A DNA stretch of 64,000 nt from Plastoroseomonas arctica. GTDB taxonomy: Bacteria; Pseudomonadota; Alphaproteobacteria; Acetobacterales; Acetobacteraceae. The stretch is taken from assembly GCF_018128965.1 (NCBI RefSeq), contig NZ_JAAEDH010000019.1:34247-98246 (forward strand), read 5' to 3'. The notes under the pieces are model-generated. The model saw nothing but the letters and a program-made list of their open reading frames with translations, was not told the origin of the DNA and searched no databases. This document shows, piece by piece, positions 25,918 through 35,219 of this stretch (its first letter is position 1; each line of letters opens with the position of its first letter). Position numbers and translations under genes: made by a program.

Positions 25918-27489
25918 ATGAGCGGATCAGGGATCGGGCGGCGGCACATCCTCGCAGGCGGCGCGCTGGCTACGGCCGGCATCATCCGCGCGCCCGAGGC
26001 GCGCGCCGAGACCACGCTCAACCTGGTGCTGGAGTCCGAGGTCGTGATCCTCGACCCCTACATGACCACCGCGGCCATCACGCGCACCTTCGGCTTCCAC
26101 GTCTTCGACACGCTCTTCGCGATGGACGGGCAGGGCCAGGTGCGCCCGCAGATGGTCGAGGGCCATGACGTCGCGCGCGATCGCCTGCGCTGGCGCTTCA
26201 CCCTGCGCGACGGTCTCGCCTTCCATGACGGCGCGCCGGTGCGCGCCGCCGATGTGGTCGCCTCCCTGGTGCGCTGGATGCCGCGCGACGCGCTCGGCCG
26301 GCTTTTGCGCGACGCGACTGAGGAGCTCAGCGCACTCGACGCCAAGCAGTTCGAATTCCGCCTCAAGCGCCCCTTCCCGCTGATGCTGGAGGTGCTCGGC
26401 AAGCCCAACGCGCCGGTGCCCTTCATCCTGCCCGAGCGCCTTGCGCGCACCCCGGGCGAGCAGCGCATCACCGAGATCATCGGTTCCGGCCCCTTCCGCT
26501 TCCGCGCGGATCTGTGGCGCCCCGGCAATGTCATGGTGCTGGAGAAGTTCCCCGCCTATCGTCCGCGCGCGGAGGCCCCGGATTTCCTCGCCGGCGGCAA
26601 GCAGGTGCGCGTGGACAGCCTCACGCTGCGGGTGATGCCGGACCAGGCGACGGCCTCCACCGCGCTACTCGCCAACGAGATCGACTACCAGCAATACGTG
26701 CCCTTCGACTTCATCGCGCGGCTCGAACGCGCGCGGCATCTGAAGCTGATGGCACTCGGCGGCCTGCACCAGTTCCAGGGCAATTTCCGCCTCAACCATG
26801 ACTTCCCCCCCTTCAACGACCCCGCGGTGCGGCGCGTGCTGTGGAAGCTCGTCGACCAGAACACCATCCTCCAGGCGATCGGCATCCCAGAGCGCTTCCG
26901 CGCGCCGCAATGCCCTTCCTTCTGGATGTGCGACGCGCCCTATGCCTCGGCCGCCGGCGCCGAGGCCGCGCGCTATTCGCCGGCCGAAGCGCGCGCCGAC
27001 CTCGCGCGCACGAATTACCGCGGCGAGCCGGTGGTGTTCCTCCAGGTGGCAGGGTCCATCTCGCAAACCGCGGCCGCCGTGCTGGTGCAGAACATGAAGC
27101 AGGCCGGCTTCGTCGTGGACGAACAGGTTATGGATTGGGGCACCGTGCTCGCCCGCCGCGCGCGCCATGAGGGCTGGAGCCTCTTCGCCGTCTATTCCAA
27201 CGGCGTCGACATGCTCACGCCGCTGACGCATTTCTACATCGCCAGCACCTGCGCGGATTACCCGGGCTGGTCCTGCGACGCGGCCATCCCGCCGCTTGTG
27301 CGCAGCTTCGCGGAGGCCGAGACCCAGGCCGAGCGGCAGCGCATCGCCGACGAGGTGCAGCGCATTGCCTACACGCTCACGCCCTCGGTGATGTGGGGGC
27401 AGTTCACCATCCCGGCCGCCTATCGCGGCGTGCTGCGCAACCTGCTGGAAAGCAGCTTCCCGATTTTCTGGCAGGTGGAGAAGGGCTGA
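25918..27489 (+). CDS. ABC substrate-binding protein, family 5 (peptide/nickel type), orphan
   Basis: 523-residue periplasmic binding protein. The signal contains Arg8-Arg9 (GRRHILAGG) and ends near ARA (30). The mature part shows the family 5 pattern (DPYMTTAAITRTFGFHVFDTL, WRFTLRDGLAFHDGAPV, IGSGPFRF). Ligands of such proteins include peptides, opines and sugars. No permease or ATPase genes adjoin it: the next gene is on the other strand. It must share a transporter encoded elsewhere or the set at 49191-53274. GGGAG precedes the ATG. Confidence 0.88.
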   Translation: MSGSGIGRRHILAGGALATAGIIRAPEARAETTLNLVLESEVVILDPYMTTAAITRTFGFHVFDTLFAMDGQGQVRPQMVEGHDVARDRLRWRFTLRDGLAFHDGAPVRAADVVASLVRWMPRDALGRLLRDATEELSALDAKQFEFRLKRPFPLMLEVLGKPNAPVPFILPERLARTPGEQRITEIIGSGPFRFRADLWRPGNVMVLEKFPAYRPRAEAPDFLAGGKQVRVDSLTLRVMPDQATASTALLANEIDYQQYVPFDFIARLERARHLKLMALGGLHQFQGNFRLNHDFPPFNDPAVRRVLWKLVDQNTILQAIGIPERFRAPQCPSFWMCDAPYASAAGAEAARYSPAEARADLARTNYRGEPVVFLQVAGSISQTAAAVLVQNMKQAGFVVDEQVMDWGTVLARRARHEGWSLFAVYSNGVDMLTPLTHFYIASTCADYPGWSCDAAIPPLVRSFAEAETQAERQRIADEVQRIAYTLTPSVMWGQFTIPAAYRGVLRNLLESSFPIFWQVEKG

Positions 27490-27492
27490 GTC

Positions 27493-28290
27493 TCACTCCG
27501 CTTTCGCGCCTGGCATCCGATAGCGATCCGCCGGGTCGTTCCAGCCCTTGAAGTTCGGCGCGCGTTTTTCGGCAAAGGCGGCGCGGCTCTCCATCAGGTC
27601 GCTCTTCGCACCATGCTCATGCAGCGCGGCGGCGAGTTCGCGCTGCGCCTCGCTGGCCTTGGGCCGCATCTGGCGCATCATGTGCACGGTGTTGACGCGC
27701 GACGCCGGCGGCAGCGTCAGCAGATGGTTCGCCATCTCGATCGCGGTGGGGACGACGGCGTCCGCCTCCACCAGCCGGTTCACGAAGCCGAGCTCGTAGA
27801 ACCGTTCGGCGGTGAAGCGGAAACCCAACGCCATTTCCATCGCGATGGGGAAGGGCAGGTTCGCCACATGCCCGTGGTCATAGCCGCCGAGCAGCCAGCG
27901 CTTCGCCTCGGAAACTTCGAACACCGCGCCCTTCGCGGCCACACGCAGGTCGGTGCGTTCGACCAGCATGAAGCCGCCGCCCATCGCGAAGCCGTTCACC
28001 GCGGCGATCACCGGCTTCTCCAGCGTGCCGCTGCGGAACGGGTCCTCGATGTCCAGCGCGCGGCCGCCGGGCGTGGCGTCGGCCAGCGTTTCCTTCATGT
28101 CCTCGCCGGCGCAGAAGGCGCGCCCCGTGCCGGTGAGGATCGCGACCTCCAGCCCGTCGTCGCGGCGGAAATCCGTCCAGGTCTGCGCGAGGGCCACGCG
28201 GAGTTCGTGATTGAGCGCGTTGAGCCGCTCGGGACGGTTCATCCGCACCACCAGCACCTGCCCGTGCCGTTCCGTCTCCACCACCGCCAT
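27493..28290 (-). CDS. Enoyl-CoA hydratase/isomerase family protein
   Basis: 265-residue crotonase-fold protein. RMNRPERLNALNHELRVAL and TGTGRAFCAGEDMKE (first oxyanion-hole segment) followed by AAVNGFAMGGGFMLV (second) define the family. Beyond that the usual Glu of hydratases is not obvious (EVSEAKRWLLGGYDHG), so isomerase, hydrolase or ligase-like activity is possible. ATG at 28290 starts MAVVETERHGQVLVV. Divergent from the amidohydrolase gene with 97 bp between. Confidence 0.85.
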   Translation of the reverse strand: MAVVETERHGQVLVVRMNRPERLNALNHELRVALAQTWTDFRRDDGLEVAILTGTGRAFCAGEDMKETLADATPGGRALDIEDPFRSGTLEKPVIAAVNGFAMGGGFMLVERTDLRVAAKGAVFEVSEAKRWLLGGYDHGHVANLPFPIAMEMALGFRFTAERFYELGFVNRLVEADAVVPTAIEMANHLLTLPPASRVNTVHMMRQMRPKASEAQRELAAALHEHGAKSDLMESRAAFAEKRAPNFKGWNDPADRYRMPGAKAE

Positions 28291-28387
28291 GGCGCGCTTC
28301 CTTCTGCCGTTGCGCCCAGGATGGCGCAGCCGGCGCACTTGTCCAGGCCACGCGGCTGGGGAATGCTGCGCACCGGAGGACGCGCGC

Positions 28388-29209
28388 ATGAAAATCGTCG
28401 ACGCCCAGATCCACATCTGGACGCGGGGCAACCCGAGCGGCCTGCATCGCAAGGTCAGCAGCTTCACCGCTGAGGAGGCCTTGGCCGAGATGGCGGAGGC
28501 CGGCGTGGACGCCGCCGTGCTGCACCCGCCGCTGAGCTGGGACCCGGATGCCAACGCCTACGCCACCCGGTCCGCCGCGACCTACCCCGACCGTTTCGCC
28601 GTGATGGGCCAGTTCCCGCCGCGCGACCCCGCGCAGCGCCACCGCATCCAGGGCTGGCGCGACCAGCCCGGCATGCTCGGCCTGCGCTGGGCGCTGCTGC
28701 ATCCGGCGGAGCAGGAATGGCTGCGCGACGGTTCGCTCGACTGGCTCTGGCCGGCAGCCGAACGCGAGGACCTGCCGATCGCCATGATGGGCGGGCTCTT
28801 CCTGCAGGATTTCCGCCGCATCGCGGAGGCGCATCCGGGCCTGCGCCTGGTGCTGGACCATTGCGGCCTGGTCCGCACCGGGCAGGATGACGCGGCCTTC
28901 GCCAATCTCGACGAGCTCTGCGCGCTGGCCGCGCTGCCGAACGTGGCGGTGAAGGCGACCGGCGCGCCGCACTACTCGACGCAAGGCTACCCCTTCGCCA
29001 ACATCCAGGACGGGCTGCACCGCATCTTCGACGCGTTCGGGCCGAAGCGCTTCTTCTGGGGCACCGACATCACACGCATGCCGTGCAGCTACCGCCAATG
29101 CGTGACCTTCTTCACCGAAGAACTGCCCTGGCTGCGCGGCGAGGATCTCGATTGGGTCATGGGCCGCGCGGTCTGCGACTGGCTGGGCTGGGATTTGGCC
29201 TTCGACTGA
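28388..29209 (+). CDS. Amidohydrolase 2 family (TIM-barrel) metal hydrolase
   Basis: 273 residues. IVDAQIHIW at the N-terminus is the Amidohydrolase_2 version of the HxH metal motif (here Q-x-H, with only one His). RLVLDHCG (His in strand 6) and FWGTDITRMPC (catalytic Asp) complete the site. Members include 2-pyrone-4,6-dicarboxylate lactonase-like and decarboxylating enzymes, which would suit the nearby aromatic-degradation genes. GGAGGA lies before the ATG at 28388. Convergent with the Bug gene at 29216. Confidence 0.85.
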   Translation: MKIVDAQIHIWTRGNPSGLHRKVSSFTAEEALAEMAEAGVDAAVLHPPLSWDPDANAYATRSAATYPDRFAVMGQFPPRDPAQRHRIQGWRDQPGMLGLRWALLHPAEQEWLRDGSLDWLWPAAEREDLPIAMMGGLFLQDFRRIAEAHPGLRLVLDHCGLVRTGQDDAAFANLDELCALAALPNVAVKATGAPHYSTQGYPFANIQDGLHRIFDAFGPKRFFWGTDITRMPCSYRQCVTFFTEELPWLRGEDLDWVMGRAVCDWLGWDLAFD

Positions 29210-29215
29210 AGGCCT

Positions 29216-30187
29216 TCACTCGGCGCTGATGTTGTTCTCCCGGATCACCCGCCCCCAGCGCGCGCGATCCTCGATGATGGCGCGCTGCATCTCCGCAATG
29301 GTGCCACCGCGCGGCTGGTAGCCGAGCGAGACGAGCCGCTCGCGCACGGCCGGGTCGGCGACGATGCGGTTCACCTCGGCGTTCAGCCGCTCCAGCACCG
29401 GGCGCGGCGTGGCGCCGGGGGCGGCGATGCCGAACCAGTTGTCGGCGCGATAGTCCGGCAGCGTCTCCGCGATGGTCGGCACCTCGGGCAGAACCGGCGA
29501 GGGCGGGGCGGAGGTAAAGGCGATGGCGCGCACCGTGCCCGCACGGATATGCGGCAGGATCTCGGCCAGGTTGCCGAACATCATGTCGACCCGCCCGGCG
29601 ATGATCTCGGAGATCGCCGGCGGCCCGCCGCGGAACGGCACGTGCACCATGCGCACGCCCGCCATCGCCGCGAATTGCGCCGCCCAGAGCTGGTAGGAAC
29701 TGCCCACGCCCGAGGAGCCATAGGTTAGTTCGTCAGGATGCGCGCGGGCATGCGCGATCACGTCGCCCAAGGTGCGGAACGGCAGCCGCGGATTGACGTA
29801 GAGCAGGTTGTCCAGCCCCGCGATGATCGACGCGCCAGCGAGGTCGCGGTCCGGATCGAAGTTGAGCGTGACGCCGGGCATCACCGGCGCCATGGACACC
29901 ATGCTCGCGGTCACCAGCAGCAGCGTGTTGCCATCCGGCCGCGCCGCGGCGACGAGGCCCGCGGCGATCAGCCCGTTCGCGCCGGTGCGGTTGTCGACCG
30001 TCACCGGCTGGCCGAGCGCGGTGGCCAGGTGCCCGGCCACCAGGCGCGCAAGGATGTCGGCACCGCCGCCGGGCGGGAAGCCGTTGACGAGCATGATGGG
30101 CTGGCTCGGCCAATTCTGTGCGACGGCCGGCACGCAGGGTGCGAGCAGCGCCATCAGGAGGCACGCAATCTTCCCGAGCCGGCGCAT
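29216..30187 (-). CDS. Bug-family (TctC-like) solute-binding protein
   Basis: 323 residues with a signal peptide cut after AVA (about residue 23). Mature start QNWPSQPIMLV, loop NGFPPGGGADILAR, VDNRTGANG, PDGNTL and YGSSGVGSSYQLWAA match the family. AGGAGGAA precedes the ATG. It lies downstream of the iron-type alcohol dehydrogenase and MetE-like genes on the same strand, probably in one leftward transcript. Ligand unknown; probably a carboxylate. Confidence 0.9.
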   Translation of the reverse strand: MRRLGKIACLLMALLAPCVPAVAQNWPSQPIMLVNGFPPGGGADILARLVAGHLATALGQPVTVDNRTGANGLIAAGLVAAARPDGNTLLLVTASMVSMAPVMPGVTLNFDPDRDLAGASIIAGLDNLLYVNPRLPFRTLGDVIAHARAHPDELTYGSSGVGSSYQLWAAQFAAMAGVRMVHVPFRGGPPAISEIIAGRVDMMFGNLAEILPHIRAGTVRAIAFTSAPPSPVLPEVPTIAETLPDYRADNWFGIAAPGATPRPVLERLNAEVNRIVADPAVRERLVSLGYQPRGGTIAEMQRAIIEDRARWGRVIRENNISAE

Positions 30188-30249
30188 GCGCGTTCCTCCT
30201 GTGGTGCTGTTTCGGGAAGGCTGCCTCAGCGCGGCGTGGCTGCCAACTC

Positions 30250-31380
30250 TCAGGCGGCGCGGAGCAGGGCCAGGTAGTCGCCGGTGGTCGCCGGGCGTGG
30301 ATTGGTCAGGTGGTGATGGTCGTGCAGCGCCGCCTCGGCGACAGCGGGCAGCGCCGCATCGGGCACGCCCATCGCGGCCAGGTTCGCCGGCAGGCCGATG
30401 CGGCGGTTCAGCGCCTCGATCGCGCCGGCGATCGCTTCTGCCATCGGTGACACGCCGATCGCCTCGCCGATGCGCGCGAGCACCGCCGCGATGGCTGGCG
30501 CGTTGAAGCGTAGCACGCCCGGCAGCAGCAGCGCGTTGAGCGTGCCGTGATGCGGCCGCGCCGGCAGCGCGCCCAGCGCATGTGACAGCGCATGCACCGC
30601 ACCCAGCCCTTTCTGGAAGGCCAGCGCGCCTTCGATGGAGGCCAGCATCATCGCGTGGCGCGCCTCGCGGTCGCTGCCGTCGGCGACCGCGCGCGGCAGC
30701 TGCGCCCAGGCGCGGCGCAGCCCGTCGAGCGCGATGGCATCGGCCACCGGATTCTCGCGCGGCGAGCACAGCGTCTCGATGCAATGCGCCATTGCGTCCA
30801 TGCCCGTCGCAGCGGTGAGGCCGGGCGGCAGGCCCAGCGTCAGCGCCGGGTCGCAGATCGCCGCGCGCGGGATCAGATGCGGACTGCCGATGGAGAGCTT
30901 GCGCCCATCTGCCATGATGATCAGCGCACCGCGCGAGACTTCGCTGCCCGTGCCCGCCGTGGTCGCCACCTCCACCACCGGCGCGGCGGCCGCGGTGATG
31001 CGGGAGAGGCCGCCTTCCACCACCGCATAGGATGCGAGGCTTTCGGCGCTGTGCGTCGCGGCGAGGGCGACGGCCTTGGCGAGGTCCAGCGGGGAGCCGC
31101 CGCCGAACCCCAGCACGCCATCCGCACCGCATTCGCGGTATAGCGCCACCGCCGCATGCACCGCCGCCTCGTCGGGGTTCGCCGGCGTCGCATCGAACAC
31201 CGCCGCGGGCATCCTCGCTGGCAGCGCGGTCAGCAGCGTGTCCACCAGCCCTGCCGCGCGCAGCCCCGCATCGGTCACCACCAGCGGGCGCTGTATGCCC
31301 GCGAGCGCCAGTTCGCCCGCCAGCTCCGACAGCGCGCCGAAGCCGAACTGAACGCGGTTGAGGAAGACCATCAGCGCCAT
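30250..31380 (-). CDS. Iron-containing alcohol dehydrogenase family, possible maleylacetate reductase
   Basis: 376 residues. N-terminal FLNRVQFGFGAL and the GFGGGSPLDLAKAVAL nucleotide loop, TTAGTGSEVSRGAL, and metal-site segments DAMAHCIET and GAVHALSHALGA are group III dehydrogenase features. The short C-terminal domain and a hydroxyquinol dioxygenase gene 2.9 kb away suggest maleylacetate reductase, the next step of the pathway. The TAGTGSEV loop is however also found in general Fe-dehydrogenases, so the role is not proven. Starts 10 bases after the MetE-like gene. Confidence 0.75.
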   Translation of the reverse strand: MALMVFLNRVQFGFGALSELAGELALAGIQRPLVVTDAGLRAAGLVDTLLTALPARMPAAVFDATPANPDEAAVHAAVALYRECGADGVLGFGGGSPLDLAKAVALAATHSAESLASYAVVEGGLSRITAAAAPVVEVATTAGTGSEVSRGALIIMADGRKLSIGSPHLIPRAAICDPALTLGLPPGLTAATGMDAMAHCIETLCSPRENPVADAIALDGLRRAWAQLPRAVADGSDREARHAMMLASIEGALAFQKGLGAVHALSHALGALPARPHHGTLNALLLPGVLRFNAPAIAAVLARIGEAIGVSPMAEAIAGAIEALNRRIGLPANLAAMGVPDAALPAVAEAALHDHHHLTNPRPATTGDYLALLRAA

Positions 31381-31390
31381 GGCGGCGGCA

Positions 31391-32434
31391 TCAGCCCTGG
31401 AGTTCGCGCCGCACGATGTCCGCCCCATCCGCGAGCGCCTTCAGCTTGGCGAAGGCACGCTCGCGCGGCAGGTACTTCATGCCGCAATCGGGCGCCGCGA
31501 CCAGCCGCTCCGCCGGAACGTGCTTCAGCCCCTCGCGCAGGCGCGCGGCGACCGTCTCCGCCGTCTCGACCTCCGCCGAACCCAGGTCCAGCACGCCGAG
31601 CATGATCATCTTGTTCGAGAGCTCCGCGAGGATGCCGAGATCCAGCTTGGGCTGCGCCGCCTCAATCGAGATCTGCGTCGCGATGGAATCCGACAGCTGC
31701 GGCAGGAAGGAATAGCCCGAGGGCTTGTCCTTCACCAAGGCGGCATATCCGAAGCACAGGTGCACCACCGTGGTGCCGCTCACACCTTCCAGCGCACGGT
31801 TGATCGCCTTCACGCCATAGCGCGCCGCCTGCTCCGGGCGCGCCTGCAACCAGGGCTCGTCGAGCTGGATGATGTCGGCACCCGCGGCCTTCAGATCGCG
31901 CGCCTCCTCCGCCACCACGGCCGCATAGGCCATGGCGAGGGCCTCGTCGTCGCCGTAATGCTCGTCATGCGCCTGCATGGACAGGGTGAAGGGGCCGGGC
32001 AGGGTGATCTTCACCTGGCGGTCGGTGTTGGCGCGCAGAAAGGCGATGTCGCGCACCTCCACAGCATGGCGGCGGCGGATCTCGCCGACCACGCGCGGCA
32101 CCGGGGTGGGCTTGCCCATGCGCCCCGACACCACGGCGGGGTTGTCCACGTCCACATTCTCGAGGGCCAGCGCGAAGCGGTTGGAATAGCTCTCCCGGCG
32201 CATCTCGCCATCGGTGATGATGTCGATGCCCGCGCGCTCCATGTCGCGGATGGCGATCAGCGTCGCGTCGTCCTGCGCACCCTCCAGCACATCCTCGGCG
32301 ACGCGCCAGATCTCCTTCAGGCGCACGCGGGGCACCACGTTGTTCGCGGTCAGGATCGCGCGGTCCACCAGCCAGCCCGGCTGCGGATAGCTGCCCACGA
32401 CGGTGGTCGGCAGCAGCGTGTTGGTGTTGGCCAT
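31391..32434 (-). CDS. MetE C-terminal-domain-like methyltransferase
   Basis: 347-residue single-domain protein related to the catalytic half of cobalamin-independent methionine synthase. TTVVGSYPQPGWL at the start, ITDGEMRRESY, IIQLDEPWL, zinc-ligand-type VVHLCFG (His-x-Cys) and APDCGMKYLPRE (Cys) are present. It lacks the N-terminal folate domain of MetE, so it may take methyl groups from another donor or be a demethylase partner in aromatic catabolism. AAGGGAAG precedes the ATG. First gene of the leftward set, divergent from 32550. Confidence 0.82.
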   Translation of the reverse strand: MANTNTLLPTTVVGSYPQPGWLVDRAILTANNVVPRVRLKEIWRVAEDVLEGAQDDATLIAIRDMERAGIDIITDGEMRRESYSNRFALALENVDVDNPAVVSGRMGKPTPVPRVVGEIRRRHAVEVRDIAFLRANTDRQVKITLPGPFTLSMQAHDEHYGDDEALAMAYAAVVAEEARDLKAAGADIIQLDEPWLQARPEQAARYGVKAINRALEGVSGTTVVHLCFGYAALVKDKPSGYSFLPQLSDSIATQISIEAAQPKLDLGILAELSNKMIMLGVLDLGSAEVETAETVAARLREGLKHVPAERLVAAPDCGMKYLPRERAFAKLKALADGADIVRRELQG

Positions 32435-32549
32435 GAAGGCGGTCTTCCCTTGTTCGTGCCGGCGTCGCGCGCCGGCCCCTGGTGCCGATCCGGCGGCGCG
32501 GCATATGATTGCTTATCGGTAGAATTGCCCCGAACGCCAAGAGACGCCG

Positions 32550-33239
32550 ATGCACACCCTGCCCATGGTCACCCTCACCTTCGACAATGGGCCCGATGCG
32601 GCGGTGACGCCGCTGGTGCTGGACGTGCTGCGCCGGCGCGCCATCGCCGCCTCGTTCTTCGTCATCGGCGCGCGGCTGCGCGACCCGGCACTGCGCGCGC
32701 TCGCCGAGCGCGCCCATGCCGAGGGGCACTGGATCGGCAACCACACCTACAGCCATGCGGGTCCGCTGGGCGACCGCCGCGTTCCCGGGCACGCCGTGGC
32801 CGAGATCGGCCAGACCCAGGCGCTGTTGGGCCGGCTCGCGCATCCCGACCGGCTGTTCCGACCGGTGGGCGGCGGCGGCCGGCTCGGCCCGCATCTGCTG
32901 AGCGAGGCGGCGCGCGACCACCTGGCGGCCGAGGCCCACACGATGGTGCTCTGGTCCGCGGTGCCGGGCGACTGGCGCGATGCCGATGGCTGGCCGGCGC
33001 GCGGACTCGCACAATGCCTGGACCAGTCACGGCCGCTGCTGGTGCTGCACGACATCCCCGGCGGCGCGATGCGCCACCTTGACGCCTTCCTCGGAAGGCT
33101 GGCCGATGCCGGCGCGACCTTCCGCCAGGATTTCCCGGCGGAGTGCGTGCCGATGAACCGTGGCGTCGCCGATGCCGGCCTCGCCCAATACGTCATGCCC
33201 GAATGGGCGAAGGGAGACGCCCGATGCCCCGCATCCTGA
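32550..33239 (+). CDS. Polysaccharide deacetylase (NodB) fold protein, altered motif 1
   Basis: 229 residues, no signal peptide. NodB-type motifs: TFDNGPD (11-17 region) in place of TFDDGP, HTYSH (metal His pair) and FRPVGGGG, then LLVLHDIPG. The metal-binding Asp of motif 1 is Asn here; His ligands are kept. This may mark a subfamily acting on small amides instead of chitin-like polymers. Overlaps the next gene by 16 bases, so co-translated with a Bug protein and upstream of hydroxyquinol dioxygenase. Confidence 0.78.
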   Translation: MHTLPMVTLTFDNGPDAAVTPLVLDVLRRRAIAASFFVIGARLRDPALRALAERAHAEGHWIGNHTYSHAGPLGDRRVPGHAVAEIGQTQALLGRLAHPDRLFRPVGGGGRLGPHLLSEAARDHLAAEAHTMVLWSAVPGDWRDADGWPARGLAQCLDQSRPLLVLHDIPGGAMRHLDAFLGRLADAGATFRQDFPAECVPMNRGVADAGLAQYVMPEWAKGDARCPAS

Positions 33240-34204
33240 CCGGCCGCCGGGCCCTGCTCGCGGCGGTCCCCGCCGCGCTGGCCATGCCCGCGCTGGCCCA
33301 GACCCCCGCTTGGCCCGCCGCGCGCCCCATTCGTCTGGTCGTGCCCTTCGCCGCCGGCACCACGACGGACATCTTCGGCCGCGCCATCGGCAACCATCTG
33401 GGCCAGACCCTGGGGCAGTCCGTGGTGGTGGAGAACCGCTCCGGCGCCGGGGGCAACATCGCCACCGCGGCCGTCGCGCGCGACCGACCGGATGGGTATT
33501 CCATCATCCTGGGTACGAGCGGCACGCACGGCGTCAATGCCAGCCTCTACCGCGAACCCGGCTACGATCCGGTGCGCGATTTTGCCCCCGTGGTGCCCTT
33601 CGTCACCGCGCCTGTGGCCCTCGCGGTGCGCCCGCAGCTCGGGGTGCGGGATTTCGCCGGGCTGATGGCGCTGGCCCGCCAGCGGCCGTTGAGTTTCGCC
33701 TCGGCCGGCAACGGGACCACCGGGCATCTGTCCCAGGCGCTGCTCGACCTGCGCGGCGGGGTGCAGACGACCCACGTGCCCTATCGCAGCGGCGCCCAGG
33801 CGGTGACGGACCTGCTCTCGGGCCAGGTGGATGCGATGTTCTACCACTACCTGCCGCTGTCCCAGCACGTGCAGGCCGGATCGCTGATGGTGCTCGGCGT
33901 CACATCGCCCCAGCGGACCGAGACCTTGCCGCAGGTGCCGACCATGCTCGAGCTCGGCCTGGCCGGCTTCGTGGTGGAGGGGTGGTGGGCGATTTACCTT
34001 CCCGCCGGCACCCCGCGCGAGGTGGTGGACCGCGTCAACGCCGCGACCAATGCCTGGCTGCGCAGCGCCGAGGCCATGGAGACGCTGCGCAACCAGGGCG
34101 TCGCGGCGCTCGGCGGCACGCCCGAGGAGCTCGCCACGCGCACCGCTGCCGAGGTCGCGAAATGGCGCGACGTGATCCGCGAGGCGCGCATCGAGCCTGG
34201 GTGA
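33224..34204 (+). CDS. Bug-family (TctC-like) solute-binding protein
   Basis: 326 residues; signal peptide cut after ALA (about 26). Mature QTPAWPAARPIRLVVPF, AAGTTTDIFGR, VVENRSGAGGN, PDGYSI, and HVPYRSGAQAVTDLLSGQVD follow the family plan. Starts inside the end of the deacetylase-like gene (GGGAG at about 33212). About 80 bases after its stop comes the hydroxyquinol dioxygenase gene, so it may import an aromatic or its acid breakdown product. Confidence 0.9.
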   Translation: MPRILTGRRALLAAVPAALAMPALAQTPAWPAARPIRLVVPFAAGTTTDIFGRAIGNHLGQTLGQSVVVENRSGAGGNIATAAVARDRPDGYSIILGTSGTHGVNASLYREPGYDPVRDFAPVVPFVTAPVALAVRPQLGVRDFAGLMALARQRPLSFASAGNGTTGHLSQALLDLRGGVQTTHVPYRSGAQAVTDLLSGQVDAMFYHYLPLSQHVQAGSLMVLGVTSPQRTETLPQVPTMLELGLAGFVVEGWWAIYLPAGTPREVVDRVNAATNAWLRSAEAMETLRNQGVAALGGTPEELATRTAAEVAKWRDVIREARIEPG

Positions 34205-34283
34205 TCGACGCCCGTGCAACAGTGATTGACCCGGGCCACCCCCACCCCGCAGGCTCACCCCCAAGGGACGACAGGAGAAGGCC

Positions 34284-35189
34284 ATGCAGGACCTCGACGC
34301 CAACGACATCACCGACGCCGTCATCGAGCAGATGGCACAAACCCCCGACGCCCGCCTGCGCGAGATCATGGAGGCGGCGGTCCGCCACCTGCACGCCTTC
34401 GCGCGCGAGGTGAAGCTCACGCCCGAGGAATGGCTCAAGGGCATCGCCACCATGACCGCGGTGGGCCAGGCCTGCACGCCCTACCGCCAGGAATTCATCC
34501 TGCTGTCGGACGTGCTGGGCTTGTCGCGCCTGGTCAACGCCATGCACGACGCGACGGGGCGCGAGGAGGTCGGCACCGAGACCAGCCTGCTCGGCCCCTT
34601 CTTCCGTGAATCCGCACCCAAGGTGGCGCTCGGCGGCACCATAGCGCACATCAAGACCGGACCGGAGATCGTGCTGTTCGGTCAGGTCACGGACGCCGCG
34701 GGCAAGCCGGTGCCGCACGCGCAGATGGATGTCTGGCAGACCGGCGCCGACGGGCTCTACGACCTCCAGGCGCACGACCCGAGCGTGATGGACATGCGCG
34801 GCCAGCTGAACTGTGATGCGGAGGGGCGCTACCATTTCCGCTCCGTCAAGCCGCTCGGCTACCCGATCCCGATGGACGGGCCCGTGGGCGACCTGGTCAC
34901 CCGGCAGAACCGGCACGGCTTCCGCCCCGCGCATATCCACGTGCTGATCTCGGCACCCGGCTACCGCGAGCTGGTGACCGCGCTGTATTTCGCCGATGAC
35001 GCGCATGTGGATTCCGACACGGTGTTCGGTGTCTCCGCCTCGCTGGTGATCCAGGAGCAGCTGGGCCTGCCCGATGCGCCGATCGCGGGCGTGCCCTCCA
35101 TCCGCTACGACTTCACCCTGTCGCTCGATACCGGCAGCGGCGGCGGGCGCGTGGGGTCGGACCCCTCGCGGCTGGTGCCCGCCGGCTGA
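34284..35189 (+). CDS. Hydroxyquinol 1,2-dioxygenase (intradiol)
   Basis: Opens the ring of hydroxyquinol (1,2,4-trihydroxybenzene) between the two hydroxyls to give maleylacetate. The 301-residue product has the N-terminal dimerisation helices, then the non-haem Fe(III) ligands Tyr159 (GLYD), Tyr193 (GYPIP), His217 and His219 (RPAHIH), at the same spacing as known hydroxyquinol dioxygenases. GPFFRESAP and the long N-terminus favour hydroxyquinol over catechol. AGGAGAAGG precedes the ATG. No monooxygenase producing hydroxyquinol is in the window. Confidence 0.9.
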   Translation: MQDLDANDITDAVIEQMAQTPDARLREIMEAAVRHLHAFAREVKLTPEEWLKGIATMTAVGQACTPYRQEFILLSDVLGLSRLVNAMHDATGREEVGTETSLLGPFFRESAPKVALGGTIAHIKTGPEIVLFGQVTDAAGKPVPHAQMDVWQTGADGLYDLQAHDPSVMDMRGQLNCDAEGRYHFRSVKPLGYPIPMDGPVGDLVTRQNRHGFRPAHIHVLISAPGYRELVTALYFADDAHVDSDTVFGVSASLVIQEQLGLPDAPIAGVPSIRYDFTLSLDTGSGGGRVGSDPSRLVPAG

Positions 35190-35219
35190 CGCCACATCGC
35201 CTGGGAGGAAACAAGAACA

